Shown piece after piece: positions 21,724 through 36,889 of a stretch of DNA of 64,000 nucleotides (position 1 is the stretch's first letter; each line of letters begins with the position of its first letter). Below the pieces are notes generated by a model. It was given only the letters and a program-made list of their open reading frames with translations, ran no database searches and had not been told where the DNA came from. The translations under genes and the position numbers were made by a program. The stretch is from Megamerina dolium (lineage: Eukaryota > Arthropoda > Insecta > Diptera > Megamerinidae), in NCBI GenBank assembly GCA_963854835.1, contig OY978525.1, positions 86,667,171 through 86,731,170 on the forward strand, read 5' to 3'.

Positions 21724-24700
21724 TGTCACGATATAGTGCTTCGAAAAATTTGAACGTTTTCCTAACTTAGTTTATTATGAGAGAGGGATGTCGAATTTTT
21801 TCCATCATTGAATGGTTCAAGGACAGTCAATTGAGAATTTAGAATATTTAGACAAATAATTGAAATCAAGTCACGCTTATAAATATGGAGGCAGTACAAA
21901 AATGTGGTTCAAGGTGTAAAGAGGATAATCGATATCTGCAACGACTTTTGCAAAAATAGCTCTAATAAAAATAGTACAATAGCCGCATTCTTTTGCATGC
22001 GATTTGCAAAAGAGCACTGTCTTATTTGCCGAACTGCATGCAAAGCAACAACAAAAATAATAATAAGTGTTGGAAAGTAAAAAAACAGCACTATTGTGAA
22101 TAGACTACTGGAATGTGCTTGGGAAATTTCAACAACACGTCAAATTATTGTAAATATAAACAAAAATAAGCAAAATAAAGCAAGTGTGAATAAAAATTTA
22201 TTTTAAATAAACGAATATATTTACCGCAGATTCCGCAGAATTGTTTCTTTTTTGTTTTTATATCGTTTATAAATTTCACGAACAACTAAAAGGAAATTAT
22301 ATTCAAGTAAAAGGGAAGTTATGTGTGAGTTTATGTTCTTTTGCAACTCGCTTATAAAATAATGCTGCTGATCTAAAATATGTTCGAATTTAGTAGCACA
22401 ATTTTATCTATATTTGAAGATAAAATATCATGGTAAATATAAGTATACACAGTAGAGCCATTTGTATGACCTCCTTTAGAAGAAAGTGTAGAGAAGAAAC
22501 GTCAAAAACAGTTGCTTGAAATCTTTCAAAGAGAAAAATTCGAAAATATTGTAAACACATTAAAGATAGGGATGAAATATCTCAAATGCATTTGTAAATT
22601 TTTTTCTTTTCGATTATTTCAAATTTTATTCTAATTATTATTATTAAGATAATCATAAAAATGTTAAAAATGCTTTCAAAATGTAGTACGACAACAAAAA
22701 CTCTAAATCTTGTAGACAACATGAACAGGTTTTGATATTCCTTGTACGTCAATATTCTGACACACTATGTTCTTGACAGCTTTTGATATTGCATTTTTCC
22801 CGATTGCTCTACCACATTTTCGCAATTATTTACGACCACGTCCTTCAACGCAACGTTTAACAGTATATATATTATACTTTGGCATACAACTTTTAAAATA
22901 TTATATGGACTTTGGCAATGAGGTTGCAAAAAGCCTCAAAAACTTTGAATTAGATAATTGCTTTTGCGAATTAATTCGAATGTCGAATATAAAAAATACG
23001 ATAAGTTAGAATACGATAGAAACTATTTCTCATGAAATCATTGTGAATTAGAAAATTATGCCGTTTTTTAATGAAGGACGATTTTGTTTCAAATTGTGTT
23101 TTCTTTTTTGCCAAAAGCATTGTGTTTTAAATTAACTATGCCGCAACATTTGCGACAATCTTTTGTATGTTAATAAATTGTAGAGGACATTTGAAGCAAA
23201 GAAAAAAGTGTCAGCGTAGTGCTTTTGTGTTCTGTGACCTCACTTAATAAAGCAAGTAGCGTGTGTTTGAATTGCTTTAAAATATTATCCTCAATATGCT
23301 CTCAACCACGCTATCGATGACGGAAATCCGATAATATATTGCTTCTGTGTCTACTGGTCACGCCAATTTCGTTATGTTTTTAATTTTTGCAATATTTCTG
23401 GTGCCATAACTGCAAAACCGCAACAATTTTAAAGGCATTTTTTAAATATACTAGAAATATCGACTCAAACATCTTTCGTTGAGAACTAAAATGATCGTGC
23501 CAGAAAATCGCCATTTTTTATCATTTTAATATCTCGACGCCCTCAATGAAAATGAGCCTAAATATATTAAAAAAATCGTTTTCGATTTTATAAAATCTAG
23601 AATCTACTGAGTTGGTTAATACTAAGTTAAACAACAATATTATGCCAGTATTTATTTTGAAGAAAATATGAAATGTATTAAGACACAAATTATGTTAAGA
23701 AATAAATTTTTATTAATCTACAATTGCCCCTCCCACAAAAGAGATAACGAAATATTTTAGTAAATCTTTAGAATAAGCTTCAGTTTTAACAAATCTTCTG
23801 TCCTTTCCACAAAATTCGCAATAATTGTGAGATTGGTGAAAGGCGATAGGCGCAAATTATCAAAAATCTAGTACTTAATTGCGTCAGAATAATAGTTTAA
23901 AGTGAGTAAAGCGCCATTTAAGCCCTTTTTCATTGCGTGTCGAGATATATCTGGTTCTGTATTCGATTTTTATTAATCATATTCATAGAAATTATTAATT
24001 TTTTTATAAATATGCTTTTGGGTTTCTCTTAAATTTTGTTCATCACACACATATGTATATAAAATAATAGTAGTTATGATACGAAAAAATAATATAATTA
24101 ATATAAACGTGTAACCTATGTAACAAGTTAGGAAAAAATGAAAATTGCTATAAATTTTACACATAATTTAGTTAAATTTTTTTGTTTTTTTGTTATCAAA
24201 AACGCTTACCTAGGTATTTCCTTTCTTCAATTCTGTTGTTTCACTAAATTATTTCATTCATTCTCATTTACAATGCAATATTTAAACTAATTATGTGATC
24301 TTCAATTAAATTTTGTATTAATTCATTACATTTTCCGTTCTGCTGCCTCACTTAATTCATTAGTTTTGTGCTTTTTGCTTTATTATAACCTCTATTTTAT
24401 TAATGATAAAATTTATTCTGCTTAAATTTGTATGTTCTATAATCGTTTTTTGCTGTTCTTAATAATTTTTAGTATTTATTATTGTTACCATTTTTACTAA
24501 GTATTGTTATTATTGTTATTACTATAATTTTAAATTTTCATCTAATGAGTGTTTGTGTGTGTGTCTATGTGATTTTTCTTATCACTTTCTCCTTTTCATA
24601 TCAGTAATATTTAGGTATTTAAAATTTTTTTTTTCATTTTACTAATTTTAATGCATTTCTCATTTCTCACACACAATAATTGTATACTAAATGAAAATGT

Positions 24701-26204
24701 CTCTGTCATCTGCTATTATTAAGCATTAGTTGTTGAAAATGTGTGTATGAATTGGCTAATATTATTGTTATTATTATTATTCCTATTATTATGATTTTAT
24801 CTTTTAGCAAACACAATTTGGCATTTTTATCTTTCTATCAACATTTCTATTAAATGTGTTTATTATTATGAACTTGCTTTCAGCTTCTTATTCGATTTTT
24901 TTTTTCCAATTAGTAACGAAAAAATATTTTATTGGCAGTGTTGTTGTTCTTTGTTTACTTTCTTCATTTATGTTTTATAATTTTTTTTTGAGGGAGTAAT
25001 AAGTTTAAATAAAATCACTATTTTGATAAATAAGCTTTTTCACTTTTTCTTTTTAACATATCGTTCAAACAGTCCCGAGACTAAATAATGAAAAAACGTT
25101 TCTTTTGCAATATTTAACGAATCCAAATTAGTACCGATCTTGAACCCCAATTTATCACTTTCACAAAGGGCTTTTAAAGCATAGCAATGAGTTACTGAGT
25201 CAACCAGCAAAGACTGACCTCGAAGATGAATGATGTCTGAAAAGCAGATCTAGTGCTCATCAAGACATTTTTTAATTTGCAAATCGAAACTCAAATTACA
25301 TAGTTTTGCGTAAATTTTGCAGGGTCCAAATAAAACAAATTTTAATGATGCCGAGATGGTCACTCAATATCGCATAATATCTTACCCACAAGAAAACTAA
25401 TTTCTAATGGGTGCACCTTTTCCTCCCAGTTGAACAGATGTTGATGTCTTAGAGAGCTGTTTCAAATTGGCAGTCAGCTGAATGGAAAACAGCAGATAAA
25501 ATCCAATGACTATTCGTCGAAATGTCATGAAATTTTGATACTTATCTTTCAAAGATTGTTACCTACTAATTACGAATTTTGGAATTTTGTCAAAAAAGCT
25601 TTTTTTATTGTCATTTAGTCTGGCGACTATTTGATCTATGTGTTTTATGACTCTTTCTCTTAGTTATATCATTTCATTAAACTTTTTCCTCTTTTGTTGT
25701 TTTTGTTGTTGTTGTTGTTGTTTTTAACATAATTTACGTAAATTCTACTAATTGCTGATATTTATAAATTATGCGTGTTTTGTTGTTGTTGTTGTTTTAA
25801 TTTTCTCACTAATAAATACCTACATATTGTATATATTTATTAACAATGGCAGTTTTATGTGTACAAATTGTGGAGGAAAAAACCAATAGAAGGAAAAATC
25901 TTGAACTAGATTCTATTGCTGTTTTTTCTAAATGTTGTTGCTGTTGTTTAATTGATAAATGAATGTGTACTAAATTAAAATGAAAACGGAATTAAAAATA
26001 TTCAAAATAAATTTAATTTTATTATTCTATTTACATAATAATATATATCACTAAAAAATCTCAATACAATTTTTACATACACTGTGCGTCACATGAACAG
26101 GAACAGGTACGTACATTGAGCATTGAGCAAAAATCAAAATTTATATATATTTCTGGCTTCCTCTTTTTGGAAGATTATTGAATATTTAAGAAGCATTTTG
26201 ATGT

Positions 26205-26795
26205 ACAGTAAAAATTAATAACCGCTTAAGTCTATTTTGTGAAGTTTGTAATATAACGTCACTAGAAATCAAATCGAATACAAAAACTTATCAAAAACTC
26301 AACCATTTGTTCGAAACATACATTGAAGTTATCAACAATTTTCTAATAATTTCAACAACTAAACAAAATATATTAGGTCATCCGGTCTCCTTGATATCTG
26401 GATTTTCTCATATTTGTAAAATGAGAAGTGTTTTGATATCGCTTGCATGCCTCTTCGTTGCATAAAATAATATCAAGCTCAATAAAAATGCAATAGACTA
26501 ACAAAAATTGTTTTAGTTCCCTTACTTTGCAAATAGTTATGGTAACTATTACTAGAATTTTGCAAATTTAAACATGAGTAATTGATGATTGATTGTAGGA
26601 AATTTAAAAGAATTACCTTTAGTTTCATAATATTTTTTTAAAGAAAATTTTTAAGCGCATCTAACTCTTTAATCTTTTAAGCTCGCATTTATGAAAATTT
26701 TGATACAATTTGCAAACAGACAAGCCAGACTTGGTGTTGGTACCTATAACGCAATTTGTTTTTAACTCGACTTAAGCGGTTATTTATTTTTGTTA
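26205..26795. mobile_element. TIR element, about 590 bp, non-coding
   Basis: The left end has AATAACCGCTTAAGTC (26217-26232) and the right end its complement (26769-26786), within inverted arms of about 28 bp that carry a few mismatches. TA lies next to the ends. No transposase remnant is seen. Confidence 0.55.
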
Positions 26796-27362
26796 CAGAC
26801 TTGCCACTTTCAGATGCAATAACAGAGCTTAGTGTAGGTGTGTGTGTGTGTGTGTATGTGTGTGTGCGTGGCTGCGTGTTTGTATGCTTGTGGAAGAACG
26901 AATTTACATATATACGAGTATATGTTTAAGTATTAACCAAGTGCTTACTTAATCACATTTTATTTAAAAATAAGTAACTGATTGTTTCCATGATAATTTA
27001 TTTTCACTAACTTTTAACAAATTCCATAATTTACTATAAGTGTAGAACATGTGTGTGTGCGTGTGTGTATGAAAGATGTTTCTATAAACATTTCAAAAGT
27101 AACGCGCGATTACAATTTTCTTGATTTCTTTTACGAGTGAATATGTATGTATATGTACTTATGTACCATATTGTACGAGTAGTTGCCTCTTTTTCTTTTT
27201 GGTTTTACTTTTATGCTATACAAATTTTAATTTTTAGTTCAACACATTGAGCAGTTCTTTTTTAAATGCTTTTATTTTAACTTGTTTCCTATTTTTGTTG
27301 TTGTTTTACTTTATCTTCTAATGAGCTCGGTTACGTTTTTGTTTTTGCTCTAATTTTGTTTA

Positions 27363-27527
27363 CAGGATTGTCGTAGAATCCGACCGATGTCACAATATGA
27401 TTTGAAGACGCTAATTATTTCGTTTACATTTTAATCGAATAACCAACTCGGTTACAAATTTCACAAACAAAATTTCTCTCGAATTCAAATAGGTGTCCGA
27501 CAAAAATCTGATTCTACGAAAATCCTG
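27363..27527. mobile_element. MITE, 165 bp
   Basis: The left end is CAGGATTGTCGTAGAATC and the right end is the complement of CAGGATTTTCGTAGAATC. TA precedes the left end. It is non-coding and lies about 240 bp downstream of the Drep2 stop codon. Confidence 0.7.
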
Positions 27528-27767
27528 ACTATATCCAATTTTTGGTTTTTACAATACTATTCGCTACAGTTTACTTTTAAATAGCAATTTTTTATTTTTC
27601 TATTTGTCAATATTATCATCTATCTTTATTTTTCATTCTAAATCATTTTTTTTTTCTTCTTTAGCTTTGTGAATATACCTACTTTACTAAGTGTATTATA
27701 TATGCATTTTTCACCAAATGTATTAATTTCATTCATTTGAAATTTTTCAATTAATTGCTATTACATT

Positions 27768-29307
27768 TTATATTCTGTCCTCTTCGTCCTCCTCCTCCTC
27801 TACCTCCTCTTCTTCGGCATTCTCTTCAACCTCCTCCTTGTAGCCAGGATGCTCCGATATAGCATAATAGTTACCATTATAGATTACACCTAATTCACGT
27901 AAACTATCGCCACGTATTGTCGCCTTTATCGTCCAATTATAACAATCATCGGATTCTGATTCGCGGTCGAGTCGCTCTACGTCCAATATTTTCGAGTTGA
28001 GACGCTCCAGTATAATGCCAATGTCTTTGATGGTCAAATGACGCTTCTGATCTACGGACAATTGATCGACAAGCAGTAGGAATTTCTCAGAAGTTGTCTT
28101 ATCATCTTCCATAACTGTATTTTCGGTTTCGCTCTCGGAACTATCGCGTTCGGGCGCAATGTCCAGAAAGCGAACATGACCTTTGGCACCTGATGAGCGT
28201 CGCGGCATGGTACCGCTGCCACTGCTGCAGCCCATCATCGGATCCATACCTGTGGGCATCGACAATTGCGATGTTTGCGGCTGTGGGCTGGCAGTACCAT
28301 CTTGTATTGGTGAGGTGGCCACACTTTTGTGAACGGCAATTTTGCGACCTTCTTCGTGTAACGCACAACAATGGAAATCGCATTCGGTTGTACTCGGACT
28401 ACCTGCACGACTAGGCATGTGTGCATGATGTGCACATTCGGGTGTATGTACATGTACCGCTCCCATGGCACTATCAAAGGAACCTCCCTGTTTGGAAAGG
28501 CGCCGACTTGTACCAGGTATGATGACTCCAGGTGGCAAAACCACACCTCCCGGATGATATATATTCGTGGGGCCATCATCGCTTATTACGGTTATTTGTG
28601 GGCTGGCATAGCGTTGCTGTGATGATTGCGATGATGCCGATTTATCCAGCGAACTTTGCGCCGAAAGACCCTTCTTCGATGGTGAATATTTATCAGATCC
28701 AAATAATACACTACTGCTGCTGGCACCACTGGTGCTCGGCCCCATCCCACTGGCACCACAGGTGCCACTTGTTCCTGACCCACTTGGGCCTCCGCCACAT
28801 GTGCCAGCCCCGCTTCCACTCCCACCCTGCCGTTGATCCCAATGTAGAACCACGGTAACACGACCCTTGTTGTCCATAATTTTCCAAGATGGCGTCTCAT
28901 TCTGTAAGTCAAGCGCATAAATCGTCTCACAGACGATCTTCGGTATAGCTGAATTCGCTTGTGAAAAAAATACAGAAAATTATTATTTAGTTCATACTCA
29001 TATATTGCCAAAGTTTCGAAACTTCTGATATCCAAAACCAGAAGTTCGGAGCAACTTTACTTTTTTTTTTCGACTTATATCAATATGGCTTACCAGCTTT
29101 TATAACATCAACACCAACTGGATACCAACGTTCTCCCTGTCTTAACAATATTAGCACCGTATTATTATCTAATGTAAGGAAATACTCGCTGTCATCAATT
29201 TGGGTTCCATCGCTCTCCAGAACAACTCGTACCGGTTCTGAGGGAGGAACCCCCAATTTGTCTTTCCCTATGTGATGCCAAATACCAAGATAATTAATAT
29301 GAAAATC

Positions 29308-29341
<34 letters not shown>

Positions 29342-29468
29342 ATATATATACATATATACATAAATATTTACCTCGGACTATTAACTCCTCAAATGTTTCA
29401 ACAACTACACCTTTACGTACATTACGCCAACTATCCCAAACTTTAAGGGGTCTCTTGTCATGAGACTC
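27768..29468 (-). CDS. Drep2: Drep2-like CIDE-N domain protein, 3' exons
   Basis: This is a DNA-fragmentation-factor-related protein; fly Drep2 is a regulatory family member reported at synapses. Three exons join in phase on the minus strand: 29468-29372, 29267-29094 and 28957-27768 (stop). The CIDE-N domain spans the first two: RPLKVWDSWRNVRKGVVVET, FEELIVR, GKDKLGVPPSEPVRVVLESD, then NNTVLILLRQGERWYPVGVD. The third exon opens with NSAIPKIVCETIYALDLQNE, TPSWKIMDNKGRVTVVLHWD, then a long Gly/Ser-rich linker. A conserved C-terminal helical domain (EKFLLLVDQLSVDQKRHLTI, LRELGVIYNGNYYAISEHPG) and an acidic Glu-rich end complete it. The 104-bp intron contains an (AT)n tract. The initiator ATG is not in these exons; a candidate 5' exon is at 36883-36668. 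Naming it Drep2 rather than Drep1, 3 or 4 rests on the linker and C-terminal domain and is less certain than the family. Confidence 0.88.
29312..29358. repeat. (AT)n tract in Drep2 intron
   Basis: AT dinucleotide repeats with one TT interruption, inside the 104-bp intron 29268-29371. Confidence 0.9.
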
Positions 29469-30406
29469 CTGCAAAAAAAGAATAAAGAAATGCAAAAGTA
29501 TATGTATAAATTTGAAATATTACATAAAATAACACATAATTCTACAATTGTAATTTTTAAAATAATAATAATAACTCATCCCATATTTTCCACTTCAGTT
29601 CGTTTATCATCAGTTTTAGACTGAATCATCCAAGAAAGTATTTTTATTTGAACAAACAGCGTTAAAGGTTTATAGAATTTTTTAATATGTAATAAACCTA
29701 TGAGTCAATTTAGAACATTGTTCTTCAAACTGTGTTGCGCGAAATCTTGGGGCTCCACAAAATTTTCTAGGTACTTCTCAAGAGTGAATACATTTTCGAA
29801 TTCATGAAAGCTTACATTAAGGCTTTCACGCACTTATTTGCGACTCTGTCGTTTCAAAAGTTCCACATTTGTTCAGTAATTTGATTAAAAATTAACGTAA
29901 ATCCTAATGAAGATCTATGGACCTATTTCCCTGGCGGCATGATACAAAACTCAGTCACTCTTTGCTAGTGGACAGGAAGGAAGGTGACGTGGGAAAAATA
30001 ATAGTAATTACATTGATTTTATAATAAAACATAAATTAGATTAAACTTACTCTCATCATTTATTTTTTGCATTTTATTAAGCATTCTATTGTTTAGATTA
30101 TTTTGTATCTTTTTGGAAGTCAGCCACAATCTCAGCGAGTACTGAGAGAGTACTCAAAGAGAGCAGGAAGAAGATGCAAGTAACACGAAATCAGAAAACA
30201 TATAATTTTGACGTTACTTGTAAACTTTTTGACATTACTTGTACACACCAAGGAAAATGAGTATGCCATGAGTTGATGCATGTGTAAGCATCTTAACGGA
30301 GCGAGATAGTAATGTTAACATGATTAGCAGTAATGATAACTGGTGATAATTGTCATCCATTACTTTTTGGTATTTTAAATGGCTACCAATAACATATTAT
30401 ATAATA
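29469..30406. other. intron-like interval, nothing recognised
   Basis: AT-rich DNA upstream of the first clear Drep2 exon. No open frame with splice sites was found. Confidence 0.4.
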
Positions 30407-30646
30407 CCCTAGACAGACGGCAGCCTAATTCCGGATTACCGAGTTAATTCGAATTAACTCGGGCATTAACTGCAGCTAATCCGCATAAACTCTATGAGTT
30501 AATTCTCAAAATAAAAGAGGATTAGGTCAATTTGCGCTGGCAACACCGATGAAAATTGTCTATTGTGAATTTTTCTCGATCCATTTTGTAAAATATTAGG
30601 TGTGTTCGCTAACAAAAAGCTTTCAACAATTGTTAACAGTTTTCAA

Positions 30647-33600
30647 AATTTTTTTTTTTGTTTTTTTTTTTTTATTGGATCTTTCTAAAATTACTTAGAA
30701 ACTAACAATAAGTAATCAAATCTTACAAACTAAATAAAATTATGTGATATTCCCAACGTTCCATCACAATTTGTTGAGTCGCGAGGTATAGCAATTTCAC
30801 AGCATATTCAGTGTGTCTTTTCTTTTTAATCGACGATGCCCCGAGCTCAGCAACAATTGCCTAGCAAGGGGATTCGGATGACTGTGTAATTTTTGAATGT
30901 AGCCTCTGCAGGACAGTGCAACTACCTCAGAAATTGTGGGTACATTTAAATCTCGATGGATGTTAACGTTCCTCATATACCAAGGCGCGTTTACAATAAT
31001 TCGCAGACACTTTGATTGTATTCGCTGCAATTTTTCGATATTTGAGGGAGATGCGGTGGCCCAAAACTGAATACCATAAGTCCAAATTGGCTTCAGGATT
31101 GCTTACATAATAGCACTTTGTATTCAAGATTCAATTTTGACCTTTTGTGTAACAGCCACCATAACTGATTCATTTTAAGCTTGATCTGAGTTTTCTTTGC
31201 CTCTATGTGATTTTTCCATGTCAGCCTTCTGTCGAGGTGAATACCCAAGTACTTTGTTGAGGAACATTGTGGAACTGATTGGCCATTAATATTAAGTGGG
31301 GGACATGTATCTAGCCTTAGCGTGAAGGTTACATGTACGCTCTTTGATTCATTGACTTTTATATGCCATTTTGCTAGCCAGATTTCGAGAGAATCGACAT
31401 AAGTCTGCAGGAGTTTAGTAGCTTCTATGGGGTTAGAGCGAGAGCATAATATTGCCGTATCATCAGCAAAGGTCGATATGAATGTATAGTTATTGTTGGG
31501 CATATCTGAAGTGTATAAGAGATACAGTAAGGGGCCCAAAACGCTTCCTCGAGGAACGCCAGCGTGAATATCCAATGGATTTGTTGTGTAATGCTTGTGA
31601 TGTACGAGAAATTGTCTTTTCGTGAGGTAGCTACTAAGCAATGAGGAGACATTTGCAGGCAGTAATAGTTTGAGTTTGTAAATAAGGCCATAGTGCCATA
31701 CTTTATCGAAAGATTGAGTGATATCAAGAAAGACAGCTGAGCAATACTTTTTTTCTTCAAAAGTGTTCCTTATCAGAGTTACAATGCTGTGGACTTGTTC
31801 TATTGTGCCGTTGAGGAATCAGTTGGTTGAGATTAATAAATGAAGTTATATTCATGACAAGTAGCTTTTCGAATACTTTAGAGAGTAGAGGCAGGAGGCT
31901 GATAGGTCTGTACGATGCAACTTTTGTAGGGTCTTTTCCTGGTTTTGCTATCATAATAATTTTTGAAGTTTTCCAGCATTTGGGATAGTATTTAATACGA
32001 AGGATAGCATTGAAAATGTGCATGAGATGAATTACTGAAGCCGGAGGTAGCTCTTTTATCATTTTACTGGTAATTTTATCTGGACCAGGTGATTTTTTTG
32101 GGTTTAAATCTTTATAAATTGCTTTGAATATGTCCTTTTTTATAATTTTGAGCGTTATTGAGTAAGGTTGAGAAGTTAATTTTGGTAATGAGGGCTGTGA
32201 AGAGGGTGGATTAGGTGTAAACACACTTTTTAGGTGGTTTGCAAAAACCAAACCCTTCTCACAGTTGCTTCTAGCCCAATTACCGTCACTCAAACGGATG
32301 GGGGAATCAGTGAGAATTGGCCGATTTGAGTTTTTTGCTGATTTCCACAAAGAGTAGTCTGACGCTTCACCAGGTGTTAATTTCGCTATGTGCTCTTCTA
32401 ACTCTTTGTTGTTTTTATTTTTTAAGGCTTGCTTTAACTTTCGAGTGCAGTGCTGTAGCTGTGTTTTCAGATTCGGTGATCTGAATTCTTGCCATTGTCT
32501 TCGGAGTCTTCTTTTCTGTCTTACTAGCAATTCAATGTCGGCTGGTGTGTATGGGCTATAGTTTGATTGCTTGCATACCTTTGTGCAGGTGGCTGAGCTG
32601 AGAGCTAATGAGAGCAGCTGGTTGAATTTTTCGAGTGCTGAGTCTACATCATGTCCATTTCTTAATACAGTACTCAGAGGAAGATGGGAATTTATATATT
32701 TCTTGAATTTTAACCAGTCTATTTTCTTTCTAACGCAATTGCCTTGGGGGCTTGGTGATTTTATAGATATTACCGTGGGTGAGTGGTCAGATGATAGATC
32801 ATAATTACACTCTGTGGCGATATTTTCCATCTGCAAACTTTTGGCGGCTCCAAAGTCTATGAGATCGGGTATTTTCCTCTTGTCCGTCGGCAAAATATGT
32901 CGGTTGACCATTTGAAATAACATCGTAGCCGTGGTTAGTGATGATTGAACGTAGTCTTCTGCCTTTTGGAGTTATTAAGCGGGAGCCCCAGTGAGTGTGT
33001 TTGGCTTTGAAATCGCCAGCAACCAATTATTTGCTACCAAGAGTTGAGAAAAAATCATTATATTGCTGTTCGGTAATACTGTAACTTGGGGGACAGTATA
33101 TCGCAGATATTACTAGCTTAGAGATGTATTCTTCCAGACATATAGATGTTGCTTGCAAGTAGACGCTACTGAAATCAGTACAGTTTGTAATATGTTATTT
33201 GTTTGCAATTTTTGTCAGTGAAATGAATTTTTCATCATTTCTTGCATCATTGTTTGCATTGAGTTCATGAATTGGTTCATATTCTGAATTAATGTTTGAA
33301 GCAAATGTTTAAGGGTACTTGGCTGTTGGGTGGGCAGTGAGTGTTTCTGCTCATTATTTACATTGCTTTGTTAGTGTGGGTTTTGTTTTAACACGCTAGC
33401 GTATGAATTGGTTTGATTCTTGTTTGGGATTGCAGAGAAGAATTGTGTTGCATCAATATTTTGTCTCTTACTTGAGTTGGCTATCTGAGTTTGCTCAACT
33501 GGTTTTAGAGGTTGATTGCTAGCGGAGAAATTTAGCTTTGGAGTTGTATATACTGGGCAACTTCTATAATTTGCGGTGTGATTACCTCCACAATTGCTGC

Positions 33601-33882
33601 ATTTTTTCATGCTAGCATCGCCTTTAGATTTCGGGCATATGTTTGATTTATGGAGATCTCCACAAATCACACAAACAGCTGGCAGGGTACAATATGTCTT
33701 AGTATGTCCATATTCTTGGCAGTTACTGCACTGAGGAGGTCCAGTTCTCTTATGGGGTTCTTCGATTGTGATTTTGCGATGCAATAAATATCGAATTTTA
33801 TATATGGGGTGTATTTCACATTTTTTAGGGGGTTTGTTTCAGGCTGAAGCTCAATACGATATAACGGTTGAGGTTGAGGTTG
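30647..33882 (-). mobile_element. jockey LINE copy 2, truncated and deleted
   Basis: It is flanked by the 9-bp direct repeat AGTTTTCAA (30638-30646 and 33883-33891), with a T-run at 30648-30673 marking the 3' end. It is highly similar to copy 1 (11954-16367) but 5'-truncated within ORF1. It lacks a few hundred bases around the ORF1/ORF2 boundary (near 33170-33225). The 5' junction shows three GGTTGA units at 33866-33884. Confidence 0.92.
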
Positions 33883-33930
33883 AGTTTTCAACATGAAAAG
33901 CATTGGCGAACAAATAAATCCAGCTGTCAA
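30797..33930 (-). pseudogene. remnants of jockey ORF1 and ORF2
   Basis: ORF1 fragments at 33930-33371 retain the zinc knuckles CSNCQEYGHTKTYC, CVICGDLHKSNIC and CSNCGGNHTANYRSC. ORF2 fragments at 33026-30797 retain GDFKAKHTHWGS, PGPDKITSKMIKELPPAS, GVPRGSVLGPLLYLLYT and FADDTAI. A frameshift and short deletion near 31810 remove part of the FGFRKQHGT region, another frameshift lies near 32900, and one near 31100 cuts the C-terminal part. It cannot encode an active enzyme. The first residues of the 33930 frame come from a shifted frame at the 5' junction. Confidence 0.9.
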
Positions 33931-34177
33931 TTAAGAACTGTGAAAGCCAATTTACAAGTTTCTGATAGTTTTCAGTTCACGTACTTCTTATAGATTTTCT
34001 CATATCGAGAGTGACAGATGACAAAAATTGATAGTGATAGTAATGTAAGTGAACAAATCTAATAAAAGAGCAATCAGCCGTTTAGTTAATCCGCAATACT
34101 GCCGTCTGTCAGGTTATTATTTTATTCGGATTAAGTGCGCCGGTAATCCGGAATTAGGCTGCCGTCTGTCTAGGCTA

Positions 34178-36514
<2,337 letters not shown>

Positions 36515-36628
36515 CAAAGTTAAAATCATACTAAAGTTGGAATCGGCTTTTTGAGAGATTCTTTTATTGGAGATATGTAAAACAGGTTGATTCTAACTTT
36601 AAGATGATCTTAAGTTTGACTATAACTA
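36515..36628. repeat. foldback MITE (copy with TAGTCAAA ends)
   Basis: The left arm AAAGTTAAAATCATACTAAA pairs with the right arm ending TTTGACTATAAC through about 30 imperfect base pairs. The right arm shares GATTCTAACTTTAAGATGAT with the elements at 52735-52830 and 53396-53514. Confidence 0.65.
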
Positions 36629-36667
36629 CGGGGCAATATGTACTAGCTAAATGTTTAAAATGATTAC

Positions 36668-36883
36668 CCCAGCTGATGTGTTGTGGTTGTTGTTGCTGTT
36701 ATTATTATTATTGTTGTTGTTGTTGCTGTTGCTGTGGTTGTTATTGGTAGCTGATGGGCCTGTTGTAATGGCGGCACCTTGTGTGGCAGCTGCTGCTGCT
36801 GCCGCTGCTGCCACCTGTCTGATACTGAGACAATTGCAGAGGGGTTTCGTGACGCCCAATGTACATAATGCGTTTGACCACAT
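36668..36883 (-). CDS. candidate 5' exon with poly-Ala and poly-Asn (possible Drep2 start)
   Basis: The minus strand has an ATG at 36883 reading MWSNALCTLGVTKPLC, then a run of nine Ala, TQGAAITTGPSATNNN, Asn/Ser repeats, and TSAG ending at 36668 before GTAATC. That donor leaves phase 0, which is what the Drep2 exon at 29468 (starting ESHDKRPL) needs. Such homopolymer tracts are common in fly neural genes. The alternative is a non-coding (GTT)n/(GCT)n tract. Another minus-strand frame over 36885-36825 (RIMYIGRHETPLQLSQYQ) is also open up to a GTGGCA donor, but its phase does not fit Drep2. There is no direct proof of splicing. Confidence 0.35.
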
Positions 36884-36889
36884 TATATA

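Larger units (their letters stand above)
19493..27362. other. long AT-rich interval without supported genes
   Basis: It is rich in T-runs, (ATT)n (19990-20030), (TTG)n and one (AT)n tract at 20280-20364. A SINE fragment (21625-21723) and a TIR element (26205-26795) are listed separately. Part may be the 3' UTR or downstream flank of the minus-strand Drep2 gene. Open frames here are low-complexity translations of repeats. Confidence 0.5.
30407..34175. mobile_element. non-autonomous TIR element (copy 2 of 3), split by a LINE
   Basis: The left end CCCTAGACAGACGGCAGCC follows TA at 30405-30406. The right end is the complement of GCCTAGACAGACGGCAGCC, followed by TA at 34176-34177. The outer 35 bp match as inverted repeats except for the first base. 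The body is interrupted at 30647-33882 by a jockey LINE; without it the element is about 530 bp, collinear with copy 3 at 42924. Confidence 0.9.

Noticed and set aside
28141..29035. Several other-frame ORFs over the Drep2 last exon
   Set aside because: They are shadows of the Drep2 coding frame, which is supported by splice phase and domain content.
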